From Morchella semilibera (taxonomy: Eukaryota; Ascomycota; Pezizomycetes; Pezizales; Morchellaceae), in the NCBI GenBank assembly GCA_009192285.1, contig WBVU01000003.1, forward strand, positions 5,487,973 through 5,551,972: 64,000 nucleotides of DNA. The letters are read 5' to 3'. Below the pieces are notes generated by a model. That model ran no database searches and was not told the DNA's origin. It saw nothing but the letters and a program-made list of their open reading frames with translations. The first letter of the stretch is position 1, and each line of letters begins with the position of its first letter. This document shows, in pieces, positions 12,129 to 22,776 of this stretch. The translations under genes and the position numbers were made by a program.

Positions 12129-15100
12129 TTATAACAATACTTCTGGATATACCACATTTTCAGTCTGTGACCCCCGTTCCTCCGTTTGCAGTACTCTTAA
12201 CCCTCCGATATTGGTAACCCTTGATAACGCCACATACAATTGCCCATGAGAAAATGGTGCGGACCGCAAATCCACTTCTACAATATCCAATGACTGCCCT
12301 TGTGACTTGTTTACCGACATATCAAAGCACAATCGAATAGGAAATTGCCTCCTTGTTAGGATGAATGGCAGTTCCTTTTCGTTAGTTGATAGCTTTATCC
12401 TTGGAATAACCTTAACATGCCCATCAAAATCCCCGCCTAAAATCCTAGCCTCAATACACCGCTGCTCGAGTCGGATGATAGTCATTCGCGTTCCGTTACA
12501 TAAACCTTGTTTTGGATAAAGATTTCTCAGAAGGATCACTGGAGCTCCTATTTTTAACTTAAGGTTGGAGGGTGGTATTGAGGCAGGATTCAAGCTCTGG
12601 AGATATTCAACAGGCAACGCATTGGCTTCTTCTTCAGAATTTTCAAGACTAACAGCATCAACCGCATAGTAATTATTTACTTCGCCTGGTAACTGCCTAA
12701 GAACTATATCATTAAACTCTGCAACAGTATCATTACGCATCGCAAGGATTGCTCTCCCTAAGAATGCCTGATGGTTTACACCTGCACCTCTAACTAAGTC
12801 AGGGGGAAAAACATGCTGACAGAGATCTAAGACCGCAGTACACCGCTGAATGAATGGGGGAAGATTTATAACCCCTTGCCACAGACGTTCATGAGACATG
12901 AGACCAAGCCAACTTCCAAACTCATTATTTTCTCTACCACTACGCACTCTCATATTGATACGGAGACGAAGCAGTTCAAAGCGTGGCCACAGAATTGACC
13001 GCTGAAAACATGCCTCAACTGTTGATCCACGGTTGCCTCTTGGGACCACTGGAAGAATCTGTGCGAAATCACCACCAAGAATGATTGGGATACCACCAAA
13101 TAATGCATCATCCCCGGAACCACATACATCATTAAGTGTTCTATTAACTGCCTCGAAGCAGTACTTATGCTGCATCGGTACCTCATCCCAAATTATTAGT
13201 GCAGTCTGTTTTAGCAGACCGGCTAACATGCTATTCCGACTAATATTGCATACTGATGTTTCATTTATATTGATTGGAATTTTGAACCTAAAGTGCGATG
13301 TGCGGCCACCTGGGAGGAGCTGTGCAGCAATTCCAGAGGAAGCAACACAGAGAACAATTTTCTCTTGAGAACGGAAGTGATTACACAACGCTTTATACAA
13401 AAATGTCTTTCCTGTTCCCGCTGGTCCTTGCAGAAAAAATTGTCCAGATCCTGTATTGCTAACTGTCTCAATGATTTTATTGAAACATTCCAGTTGATCA
13501 TCATTTAGTTGTAGTACCCGTTCAGCTTGTAGCGTTTCCTCCACACCCCAGTCGTAATTTAGTTCTGCAGCAATCATTTCATTCCCAGCAGATCGATTCC
13601 AATCAAATGTATACCCCGGTAGCCCAAAATCAGAAAGATTCTTATTAGAATCTGCAAGCATGCGAGCAATAAGGTACAACCCGTAGTCAAGATGGGGGTC
13701 CGGGAAATCAGCTGGAATATTGAGAAAAGCGTTGTTCCGTAACGTATTTGGTAGATCATCACATATATTTGGCGCGAATTGATTCCATAGAGCAGTAGGA
13801 TCGGTTACATCCCCAAAAAGAATTGCCGTTGAAAAGAGAGTGCGTAGTGAGGATCCGCTTGAGAATATAACTGCCTCATTAAAGCATTGTATCCATTCCT
13901 GATCATCATTCAATAGACCAAGAGCAATACAGGCAGCTTTGAAAGTTGGTTGAAGAACATTATTGATTGTTCTCAAATGTTCAAAAGATTTGGCACCCCG
14001 TACGACCGTCAATAACAAACGCAGATAATATTTTTCCCCCATCATAGGATTATAGTGGTAAATCCGACCAATAGCAGTTCCTTGCTTACGCCTGTACCAT
14101 CTTCTCGACTGGCTATTATAAGTAAAATGAGCGGGGAACTCGTGATAGAGATATTGTCTACCATCCTCATTCTCAGCGTTATACTGAAAATGAGCCATCA
14201 GTGTTGATCGTGTTCTATCCATTAGTTGCAATAATTCCTCATGGGTAGCATTAGCATTATAAACGATTGGTTGCTCTCCTGGTAAATGAATAGCCAAATG
14301 AGTAACAGATGGTTGTTCCTCATGCATAGCAAATTCAAACAGTCTCCAAACAGCTTCAGTCGGTCCAATATAGCGGCCTTGGAGATACCGCTGCACCTCA
14401 TCCAGTTCCCCACCAACTTGCAAAGTTGTACGGTCAGATCCTTTATATATATATTTGTGTATATATTTTATAGCTTGCACTGAGGCGCAAACCTCCACAT
14501 TAATATGTGCTTGATATCGCCAGGACAGATATGGGTTATAGGGTACTACCCATTGATTGTCAAAATCGAAAGTTGCTTGTCCTGTTGCTGAACCTCGTAA
14601 GGGTACTGTGTGAATCCTTCCATTGTTTCTCCTTCGGTATAGTGGGTAACCATCTTCTTGAACCACCGTTTCAGACTGAAAGGCTTTCGGGTACCTTTTG
14701 GAACAGGTTTTGATACCTCCAGGAGAGGTTGCTGTCATACATGGTGAATTCGGATTAGCGTTCCCGCAAGGCCCGTGAACCATACAGCTTTTGATAATTG
14801 CTTCAAGTTCCCCATTTGGATCTGTTGCTGGATCAGGGAATTCTGCACAAACTATTTGATCAATGCGATCGGCGTCTATAAATCTATCATCTGGATGCAG
14901 GAAGAGGAGTAAATGCATGTGCGGCAGGCCACGTTTTTGATACTCAATAGTCCAAACACAGCCTAAATATCTACCAAATACATTCTTGTGCTTTAACTCC
15001 TTGAGAAGCTCCTGTTGTTTCATATGGAATACCCTTGCTACCAAATCAGGTCTATCCACAGCCGTTTGACCTGGTTTCAACTCCGCTACAATCTCTGTCC

Positions 15101-16721
15101 ACTTGGGATTTGCAGTAAAAGTGATAAAGAGTGTGGGCCGGCCAAAATGACGAACAATCGCCATAGAGTCTTGAAATAGCTGTTGCATATACCGGTCACC
15201 ACCGGTATAGCTGCTCGGTAGAATAATTCTTCGCCCCGTCTCTTCAGGATTAAAGTCTTGTTGAATTAACGCATCTGCAAGCCCATTGTACAGATCTGAA
15301 CGGAGCTGATTTTGGTTCAAACAGATCCAGTTTAATTTATTCTGATCGCAGACAGCCCACGCATCAACCAAATATTGCTGTAACAGCCTTTGCCCTAAGA
15401 ACAATGTTTTTAGCTCTGTTCCCCGCTCATGTAACCGGTATCTAATGTATGTAAGAATTAATTCATTATATATTTTTATCGAAGAGTTAAATTTACCTAT
15501 AAAAAGCGCGTTGGCTTATTCGAAGATATTTCCGTGTGCCTCTTTCATTTCGTAGCTCAAGGCTCCAATGGTAACCCAAGTCACCACAGGGGAATAACAA
15601 AACGTAATGCAATGGCATATACGCAGCATGATTTGGATTTATAATACTGAACAGATTGTTCTCCGTAGGGTTTCGGTATGCAAGTACTATGTCTCAGAAA
15701 CCTGCTTGACCGTATTCATCTGGAAGTATAACCGCTACTTCATTGCTTGTGGGCAAATTCTCACGGCGTCGGTCTGCCCCACTCTCCATAATCAATTGTA
15801 GCTGAGGATTCAGTAGTATTCGTGCATTCCCATCCTGAGAAGACGCAGAGGCTAAACGTTCCTTTGCTGTCTTATAAACCCCAACAAAAGGATTTACATT
15901 GTTCAACTCATTTGTTAGACGTTCCAAAATAGTAACGTTTAAGGTAGGATGTCGTTCTTGACGTGCCTGAGCAGCATACCGTGGATCATAGAAATAAAGT
16001 TGCGCAAAAGTTGGTACTGCAGCGGGAGCGAGATCTAATGGGCCCTGTAAATGATAAAGTTCCCCATGTATTTGAAAACATGTAACACCCACTCTTACTC
16101 TTTCAGCCAGTCTGTTGTCAGCATTATATTTCACCGAAGTGAATGCTAACGCTGAGTTGTACTCTCGAATTTTGTTTCTGAATTCTCTTGCAACAGTATC
16201 TAATGATTCCAACAAATACCGCAAATACTCAGGCGGCGGGCGTAAATCAGGTAAGATGACATCCCCTTTTTTGCAACAGCTCTCAAACAATGGTGCAGAC
16301 AAACTGCTACTCTGAACCCGTTCAGCTATCCAATGATTTGCATTACATTTATTGCAAACTATAGTCATTCCCCCAAGGTTTATGGGTCTCCAACGTTGCC
16401 GTGAGGACAGAAAAGCTAGAGGCATTGTAGAGGGTCTAATTATCTATTGGAATTATTAGACTAATCTTTAATTCTTGAATTGATATAAAACTCACATGTA
16501 TATTGTCTTGCAATTGTGCGTTTCTCAGTTCTGCTCGTTGACGCCTTCTAATTACTTCACGATTCTAATACTCTTCATCAGTAAAAATATTATACCCTTT
16601 TACAAATTATATTACTTACTAAACAATCTCGACATGATCTGCGTAGACGGCCTTCTGAGTCGAGGTTATAATCTTGAAAAGATTTCTCTCTCTTGCATTT
16701 TGTACACTTAATAGTGGACAT
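12129..16721 (-). pseudogene. Helitron Rep-helicase (RepHel), one in-frame stop
   Basis: Exons run from an N-terminal zinc-binding piece (about 16721-16626, MSTIKCTKCKRE then CRDCL), a short piece near 16560-16500, then 16437-15496 and 15441-12129. Introns carry GTAAG/GTGAG donors. The main 3' open frame is 1091 codons. Visible motifs: the HUH motif in GLPHMHLLLFL and the two-tyrosine motif KYIHKYIYKG of the rolling-circle nickase. The helicase part has Walker A GPAGTGKT, Walker B IIWDE, the GGDFAQILP motif and the C-terminal NKSQGQSLD and YVALSR motifs of Pif1-like helicases. The only break I see is TGA in GQAGF*DIVLAYR near 15691-15693; the frame continues in phase on both sides. It would make the DNA-nicking and unwinding enzyme for Helitron transposition in the nucleus. 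Start codon and the small 5' exons are provisional. Confidence 0.88.
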
Positions 16722-17040
16722 TTTGGCTATAGTATCTGATAAGGTGTGATATTTTCAAATATCGTTGTAATTGTATAACTGTATGGAATCCCCATAGTCA
16801 GCTTAAAAAATGGGACATAAATTCAATTCATTAGTTTGGTAGCGACATACAATTCCTGTTTTGTTTACGTTCTGTGAGAGCTGGGTGTGATATTGTATGA
16901 TAAGCAGTAGATAGTATATAGTATGCAGTCAATAGTAGTGGATCAAAAAGTTTTTTTTTTGAGGACAAAAAAGTATTTTTTTTTTGTAGAGCTTCAATCA
17001 ACACTCAGCTCTCATATACCCACCGGTGTCATGAGCGGGG

Positions 17041-17345
17041 GTGCCGGGGTTTTGACGCTCCAGGGGTTATTTTCAGGGTCGAAAGCTTATGTTTTTTGGT
17101 GGGATTCCGCAACTCCGCTTGTTGCGCAACCTAAGCGACACTACCTGTTGAGAGCGCAACCACAGGAACACCAAATTCTCCTGAGCGCAACCTACCTACC
17201 TATAGTTACCCTACCTCTCTAAATTCCAACCACCGGTATATTAACCTAGGGTGCCGGTGCTTTGACGCTCCGGGGGTTATTTTCACAGTCGAAAACGTGT
17301 TTTTTTTGGTGGGAATCCTCAACTCCGCAGGTCGCGCACCCAAGC
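17041..17345 (+). repeat. Internal duplication near the Helitron C 5' end
   Basis: Two diverged copies of about 90 bp: 17041-17130 and 17250-17345. Both contain TTTGACGCTCC, GGGGTTATTTTCA, a GTCGAAA segment and TTTTTTGGTGGGA. Probably non-coding Helitron sequence. Confidence 0.6.
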
Positions 17346-17966
17346 GAGGGTGCTCATGGCAACCATAGGAACACTAAATTTGGGAGCGCACCCAACTCCA
17401 TGGCGCACACAACTCCATGGCGCAAGCAGGGTAACCCGCCAAAGAGTGCGAAAATGTCATAATCTAGTACATAGTAGACTAGGGGTAGCCACCTCGCGAC
17501 CGCGAGTTGTAGGAACTCATTCCTGCCTACGGTCCTCTCAATTTCCCGCCAGTTAGCTACATGATAATACTCATATAAAATGATTTTATTCGATGAAAAA
17601 TCTTGATGCGCAGGTACAGTACATAGGCTAGTGATTACGCTTGTTTTACATAGGGAAATTTCACAAATTAAATGTGTACATGTATTCAGAAACCTCTGCA
17701 ACGCTACCTTTGCTCGATTCGGTGATATCTAAAAAAAAGTTAGCTTCGAATGAATTCCCTAATTCAGACTCGTGTCGGCTCCGTTGACGACTCTTGCTAG
17801 GCAATGACGCGCTCCAGGCTCCCACTAATCTGCAGACGTATACTACGTCCTAAAAGTTTGAGAAAGGATCCAGCAGTTGAGGGACTGCTGTTTGCTTTCT
17901 CTCCCTCGTCGAAACGTTTATCTATCCAAACGATTGCTAAGTGGGGGTTACCCACCTTTAAATTAC

Positions 17967-18125
17967 GATGAAGGCATAGAGACGATGAAGGCATAGAGAC
18001 GATGAAGGCATAGAGACGATGAAAGCATAGAGTCGATGAAGAAGGTTAAGATGTAGAGGTGAAGATGTAGAGGTGAAGATGTAGAGGTGAGGGTGTAGAG
18101 GTGAGGGTGTAGAGGTAGGGGTATG
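17967..18125 (+). repeat. Minisatellites inside Helitron B
   Basis: First about four tandem copies of the 17-bp unit GATGAAGGCATAGAGAC, the last one diverged, then several copies of a 12-14 bp unit like GATGTAGAGGTGAA. Confidence 0.8.
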
Positions 18126-18157
18126 GAGGTAAAGGTTGACCTGATATACGGGTCCCC

Positions 18158-18170
18158 AACCCTAACCCTT
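18158..18170 (-). repeat. Interstitial telomere-like repeat in Helitron B
   Basis: AACCCTAACCCTT, the same wording as the tract at 10788-10800 beside the LINE target site. Confidence 0.7.
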
Positions 18171-18174
18171 AAGC

Positions 18175-18312
18175 GGGTGGCCTGAATTCCAAAGCCGGGT
18201 AACCTCCATAGTGCAAGCCGGGTAACCCCATAGAAGCCGGGTAACCTCCAGAGCGTGCGCCGGGTAACCCCATGCAAGCCGGGTAATCTCCATTGCAAGC
18301 CGGGTAACCTTC
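18175..18312 (+). repeat. GCCGGGTAAC-rich degenerate tandem repeat
   Basis: Six spaced copies of (A)AGCCGGGTAACC followed by 8-12 variable bases (often CCATAG or TCCA). The same GGGTAAC wording ends each Helitron 5' subterminal region here, so the array may be an expansion of that segment. Confidence 0.65.
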
Positions 18313-18353
18313 ACAGCGCGGGCGCAAATGGATGTAATCTAGTACATAGTAGA

Positions 18354-18874
18354 CTAGGAGTTACCACCTCGCGACCGCGAGTTGTTTAAATCCTAGGGAA
18401 CAGCGGTAGCTATAGACAAATCCTCTCTCTACGGTACATACATGTAGTTATGGGGGCCTTTGCCTCCGGCCCCTCCCTTTCCTCCACTCCTCCCCAATTC
18501 CCATTCCCGCCAGTTAACCCCATTGCCTGCAATCCCATCTCTACGGTTAGTTATGGGGGCCTTCGGCCTCCCGCCCCCCTCTCCGCTCCTCCCCCCCCAA
18601 CCCCATACCCACCAGTTAAACCCATTGCCCTGTAGGCCTGTAATATACTTGTTCCGGGTTGCTATGATACCTGGCTGCGGGCAGGGTAACATGCCAAGCG
18701 CGCGCGCAAAAGACCACTTTCCACATCAGCAAACTCAATTTGTGACTAGAGTCTCCCAACAGTTTCCCGGGTCTCCTGAGAGTCTCCTGAGGCCCCTTGA
18801 TATTTTTTGAGTCTCCTGAGGCTCAGGAGACATCAGGAGACAAATGAAGTCTTGCTGATGCAGTACATAGTAGA
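18354..18874 (-). mobile_element. Helitron A, non-autonomous, interrupted by a MITE
   Basis: On the minus strand it starts TCTACTATGTACT at 18874, is interrupted by MITE copy 2 (18724-18860), and ends CTAG at 18354 with the usual hairpin (CTCGCGGTCGCGAG, 18368-18381). Without the MITE and its 2-bp duplication it is about 382 bp. It shares GTTATGGGGGCCTT and GGTTGCTATGATACCTGGC blocks with Helitron D, so A and D are one subfamily. Confidence 0.85.
18724..18860 (+). mobile_element. 137-bp MITE, copy 2 (in Helitron A)
   Basis: CATCAGCAA...TTGCTGATG, 137 bp, flanked by CA on both sides. Subtracting the element and one CA rejoins the conserved Helitron 5' end (TCTACTATGTACT), which confirms the boundaries. 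Confidence 0.88.
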
Positions 18875-19176
18875 CAGCCCGTAGGCTAAGACAAAACCTT
18901 TCCTCCCACTCTCCGGAGGCAGGGTAAACTACTCCTCCCCAACAAAACAAAACAAACAAAAGAAACAAAAGAAAACATATCAAAAAACACAACAACCCCC
19001 TACACTATCAATCTCCGCTCTCCTATCCCTTTGTTCTTGCAATTTCCATTCCTCCCTACTTCTCCTCTCTTTCCAACTCACCCCACCCATACTGAAGCTC
19101 TCTCTCCGTCTCCTTTTCCTCACTACTACTTCTCCCCTCTCTTTCATACTTCCCCTTCAGCCACTCCGTCCATATT

Positions 19177-19482
19177 TTAAAACCCTCCTTGCACCCTTTT
19201 TTTATCCCACACCAGATACTTCATATTATTCTTCTCTGCTGTCACTCTCACTTGTTGCGTATAGGCGCATTCCGTCAGAATATGTTCGACGCTTTGTATT
19301 TCTCCGCCGCATTCGCATCTTTGACACTCTCTTCTGCCGATATTTTTGAGGTACTTGTTGCATATAACGTGCCCGGTTCGCCATCTAGAGATAATAACTC
19401 TTTTTCTTCGATTTCCATCTTTGACTCTTGCCTTGTGTCTCTCCTTTGGCTCCATCAGGGCAGTTTTTCCGTTTCTCCTCAA
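19177..19482 (-). pseudogene. LINE ORF2 C-terminal part
   Basis: Reads SRWRTGHVICNKYLKNIGRRECQ then RCECGGEIQSVEHILTEC. This is the Cys/His motif (C-x-C...H-x4-C) found after the RNase H domain in Tad/I-clade LINEs. It is preceded in the same element by a segment broken by MITE copy 3. Across that MITE the coding sense resumes (KRES | RDIVVRDWNQE) once the 137 bp and one CT are discounted. Confidence 0.75.
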
Positions 19483-19521
19483 TAATCATTCTTGATTCCA
19501 ATCCCGTACGACTATGTCCCT

Positions 19522-19658
19522 CATCAGCAAACTCAACTTGTGACTGGAGTCTCCCAAGAGTCTCCCGGGTCTCCTGAGAGTCTCCTGAGACTCCTGGATA
19601 TTTTTTAAGTCTCCTGAGGCTCAGGAGACATCAGGAGACAAATGAAGTCTTGCTGATG
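19522..19658 (+). mobile_element. 137-bp MITE, copy 3 (in the LINE)
   Basis: CATCAGCAA...TTGCTGATG, 137 bp, flanked by CT on both sides. It lies inside LINE coding sequence. It differs from copy 4 at only about 7 positions by eye. Confidence 0.88.
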
Positions 19659-20119
19659 CTCGATTCCCTTTTCAGGTATGCAAAGGATATAAACCAATCT
19701 TTATCTCTCGCCCCCCCCCACCTTCTCCTTGGCTGCCTCGTCCACCTCACAATTTCCTCTCACTCCGTATCACGGCTCCGCCTCCTGTATCTCACCTCCC
19801 GCCAAGACGTCTACGGAATAGGGTTGTTGGATAGTATCGGTCGATGTCGGAAGTAGAATGATGGATTAGGAAGGAGCTCGGGTGATAGAATGTAAGCGCT
19901 AGGAAGGATGGGGTAGCATCGGGATAGGGTTATGGGTATTGGGAATAGTATGGGTAGTACGGAATTATGGGAGATTCGATGGGATTCTATAGTTATGAGT
20001 CATTGGTGAGGGGAAATAGTTGTATATATAGTGTTCATTCTTTCCTATATTTCTGCCTCTCTAGGCAACGTCTTCTTTCTGTTAGCAATATATTACTTTG
20101 GCTTCGGCCCTTCTGTCCT

Positions 20120-20165
20120 TGCCTCGTCCCTGAACCTGAATCTGAATCTGAACCTGAACCTGCCT
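20120..20165 (+). repeat. CTGAAY hexamer repeat
   Basis: About five tandem copies of CTGAAC/CTGAAT within the decayed LINE. Confidence 0.7.
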
Positions 20166-20642
20166 CGCCTCGGGTATCTCCTGAGCCGACCCTGTCTCCG
20201 CCCTCGTCCCTGGATCTACTTGGCTTAGCCCTTGACCCGACCCCGCCCCGTTAGACTCCGGAATATCCTTTCACCCATTCAAATCTTACTTTAATCCCTT
20301 GTGTTCTCGCCGCATCACTGTCCCGGCGTCTTGGCATTTGTTCCGACATTTCGGTAGGAGATGTACGGTTGTGATTGTTAGGGTAATGTTAAGCGAGAGC
20401 GGGGAGTGCGAGGTGGAAGCTGTCGTCATTAGGTTCTGGGAGGTTCGATGGCGTGATGGATTGGTAACGTAGAATAGCGGAGATGGTGGGGAGGATTACG
20501 GGGTGTGGGAGCGACGGGTTTCCATGAGGTTCTATGAGCGAAAGTGTGAGTCATAGCGGACTAGGGAAGGAGGTGTGTTAAATAGCGGGGATAGATGTTT
20601 TCCTTAGTTTTTTCTTTCTTTTCTCTTCGTCTCGTCTTCCTG

Positions 20643-21407
20643 TTATCTCAGTACATAGGAATCTACTCCTATTTCTAAGTCATAGCCTCTCGTACCTAAC
20701 ACTTGATTCTCTGACGAGGGGAAACTCATAGTATCTCTTATCGTTCTCGTTGAGGTCCATCTGGTCCTCGCTTTCCCTGTTCTGTGTCCTTGCCCTTGCC
20801 TTTGCTTTCGCCGGTGCCTGTGCTTGTGCCTGCCCGGCGTTGCCTTTGTCTTTACCAGTCTTCTCGTCCCTAGACTGTGCTCCTCGGGTTCTTCTGCGTC
20901 ATCATTGTCATCTTCTTCTTTGCGTCGGGTTATTCCGTCACAATCACACAACCACCGTATTTTATATGCCATTTGCTCACCTGTCATCCCCTCCCTTTCC
21001 ACTACACTCTTCAACGCCTGCTGACTATCTGCAGCAATCGTAATTATCTTTTTTCTTTCCTGAGCTACATCCTTTAGCCCAATCTCGATAGCTTTTTTCA
21101 GGCCCACCATTTCCGCGTCCATTATTTCCATCTTGTCTCCCAGTCCAAACCCTATCTTTCTTATAATTCCCCCCTCTTTTCCCAACCTACATACCCCCGC
21201 TGCTGCACCGTTCTCTTTCCTGCTTCCATCACTATACATAAGTACCTCATCTTTCTCTTCTCTTCTATCCTGCTGTCTCTTCTTCTCCTCTTCGTCATAC
21301 TCCTCTATCTTCACCTCCGTTTCCGTCCTTATCCTATTCTCCCACTTCTCTTCTTTCTTGTACAATTTACTCCAATTCTCTATCCTCTTCCACTCTTTCC
21401 CAACCAA
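20643..21407 (-). pseudogene. LINE ORF2 RNase H domain
   Basis: An open frame of 254 codons. Residues about 57-125 form an RNase H fold: LMYSDGSRKENGAAAGV (first Asp), DAEMVGLKKAIE (Glu) and IAADSQQALKSV (second Asp). Upstream is a Lys/Glu-rich linker (KKEEKWENR, EEEKKRQQDRREEKDE). The last third runs off into low-complexity sequence in the wrong frame. The segment starts exactly at the 5' truncation edge of the LINE, so reverse transcriptase is absent. Confidence 0.8.
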
Positions 21408-21421
21408 CCTTGATCGACCTT
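21408..21421. repeat. Right target-site duplication of the LINE
   Basis: CCTTGATCGACCTT, identical to 10797-10810. Confidence 0.85.
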
Positions 21422-22776
21422 ACCCGCTAGCTATATTAATCATTGTTCGTGATATTGAGTCTGGCAGCGGATAGATATAACAGCCTGGGTCGGGTTAATT
21501 ATATTATCAATCTCTTTGGTATGGGGTTCCTCTATAGATCTACTCGGCTATGCATGCGCATGCGCATATGCTGTAGTTCAGGAAACCCTGCTATCCAAGG
21601 CCAAACAAACGAGCACCTTACTTGCGCACTCCTTAAGCGGCTATGGCCTGGTAATTGCGGGCATCTGTAGGAAATCTGGTCATTTTATGAACTTGAGTAT
21701 GTGTGTTTGGACGGTTGGCCTGTAATTAGATATATCTTCATTATATTAACACCTTGACTCGGGAATTTGATACCGACCGACCTGGAGATCACCGCCACGG
21801 AGGTTGCCCCCCTCGAAGGCTATGTCGAAATTTTTAGTTTTATGATTTGGAGTTAGTAATGGAATTTTGGGTTGACTAACTATAGTCATTCAACTACCAT
21901 CTTGTCTTACATGAGGATGAAATGGTTAGGCTAATCAATTAATTGGGGCTGGGAGGAGAAGTTAGTGATCACAGGAACCGTTGTACTTGGCAGCGCCCCC
22001 GGATCGGTTCCTTTCCATACCATGGTTAGAGGGAGGTTCTGCCCTTCTTTCCCCTGGTTGGGTTCGCGTTACATGCATGTATGAGTTATCAATCCCCTGG
22101 CTGGGTGCCTGCATGTGGTAACGAGTGATATTCTATGCACGAGTGATTCAAGATGATTCGTGGTTCGACTATTAGCGCTCGCTGTTTCTGGGTCTGAAGC
22201 GGCAGAACATGAGTCCAGGGCAAATGGGTGGTATAAGCACTAAATTCAGAGGATACCAACGCCGATCAAGCTCCGCCGAATGAATAGCCAGCTAGATGCG
22301 CTGCTGCGAATGTTCTCTAGGGGGCGAAGATCGAGACATGAATGCTAATAATGGTGTGAACAAACACTGCCTTCAAGCCCGACGGCCGCGGATAATTGAT
22401 TAGAGAGAGCTCATGGTCTGTATATATATCAATATTCGCCGGTACAGGCCCAATGTTTGACTAATTGTTCTAGAAGCACCACTATTCCGTCCCCGGATGT
22501 GGTGTCGTGGTACAGGATCGGCTGGCAATCGGTGGAGGTGTTTAACATGGTTGTGTATTCCGATGACTATTGAGGTTGTCAGGGCGTGTGGATTCAAGAG
22601 GATAGCCCTGCCCGTGCTGAATAGCGCGGGATTAGGACAACAACATCTATAAAGGCTTTTGCACGATGTCGCGGTAGGTGACTGAAGGGTCGCAATGAGG
22701 GTAATTGATTTGTTTGAAATAAAGCATCTCGCTGTATATAGGGGGTAATATCTACTAATCACCTAAGGGTACATAG
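21422..22776. other. Intergenic, nothing recognised
   Basis: No open frame or repeat that I can name. A GCATGCGCATGCGCATATGC alternating run occurs at about 21552-21570. Confidence 0.5.

Larger units (their letters stand above)
11160..17478 (-). mobile_element. Helitron C with Rep-helicase gene, 6.3 kb
   Basis: The 5' end (minus strand) is TCTACTATGTACTAGATTA at 17478. The 3' end is CTAG at 11160, with hairpin CTCGCGGTCGCGAG at 11175-11188 and 11 nt between hairpin and CTAG. It carries the RepHel gene at 12129-16721. Between the gene and the 5' end, a block of about 90 bp (TTTGACGCTC and following) is present twice, at about 17042-17130 and 17250-17345. A 137-bp MITE (11572-11708) lies in the 3' flank. 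Size and content fit an autonomous Helitron that is now disabled by one stop codon. Confidence 0.9.
17479..18353 (-). mobile_element. Helitron B, non-autonomous, 875 bp
   Basis: On the minus strand it starts TCTACTATGTACTAGATTAC at 18353 and ends CTAG at 17479, with the hairpin CTCGCGGTCGCGAG at 17494-17507. Both ends are shared without spacer with neighbours A and C. The interior holds two minisatellites (about 17967-18125 and 18170-18312), a telomere-like tract at 18158-18170, and no recognisable gene. Confidence 0.85.
10811..21407 (-). mobile_element. Tad/I-like LINE with nested Helitrons and MITE
   Basis: A non-LTR retrotransposon copy on the minus strand, 5'-truncated. Its 5' edge (21407) runs straight into RNase H coding sequence and the reverse transcriptase part is missing. 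The body lies at 18875-21407. The 3' UTR reaches 18875, is interrupted by four Helitrons (10850-18874), and resumes at 10849 with the tail GAAGTATCAATCAATC at 10811-10840. The same UTR and tail occur uninterrupted in another copy at 55.85-56.0 kb. The 14-bp duplication at both outer edges identifies a single insertion. One 137-bp MITE sits in the coding part (19522-19658). Several frame breaks make it inactive. Confidence 0.85.

Noticed and set aside
20750-21474. Plus-strand open frames opposite the LINE RNase H domain
   Set aside because: They are Ser/Leu/Phe-rich reverse-strand shadows of the Lys/Glu-rich LINE coding sequence.
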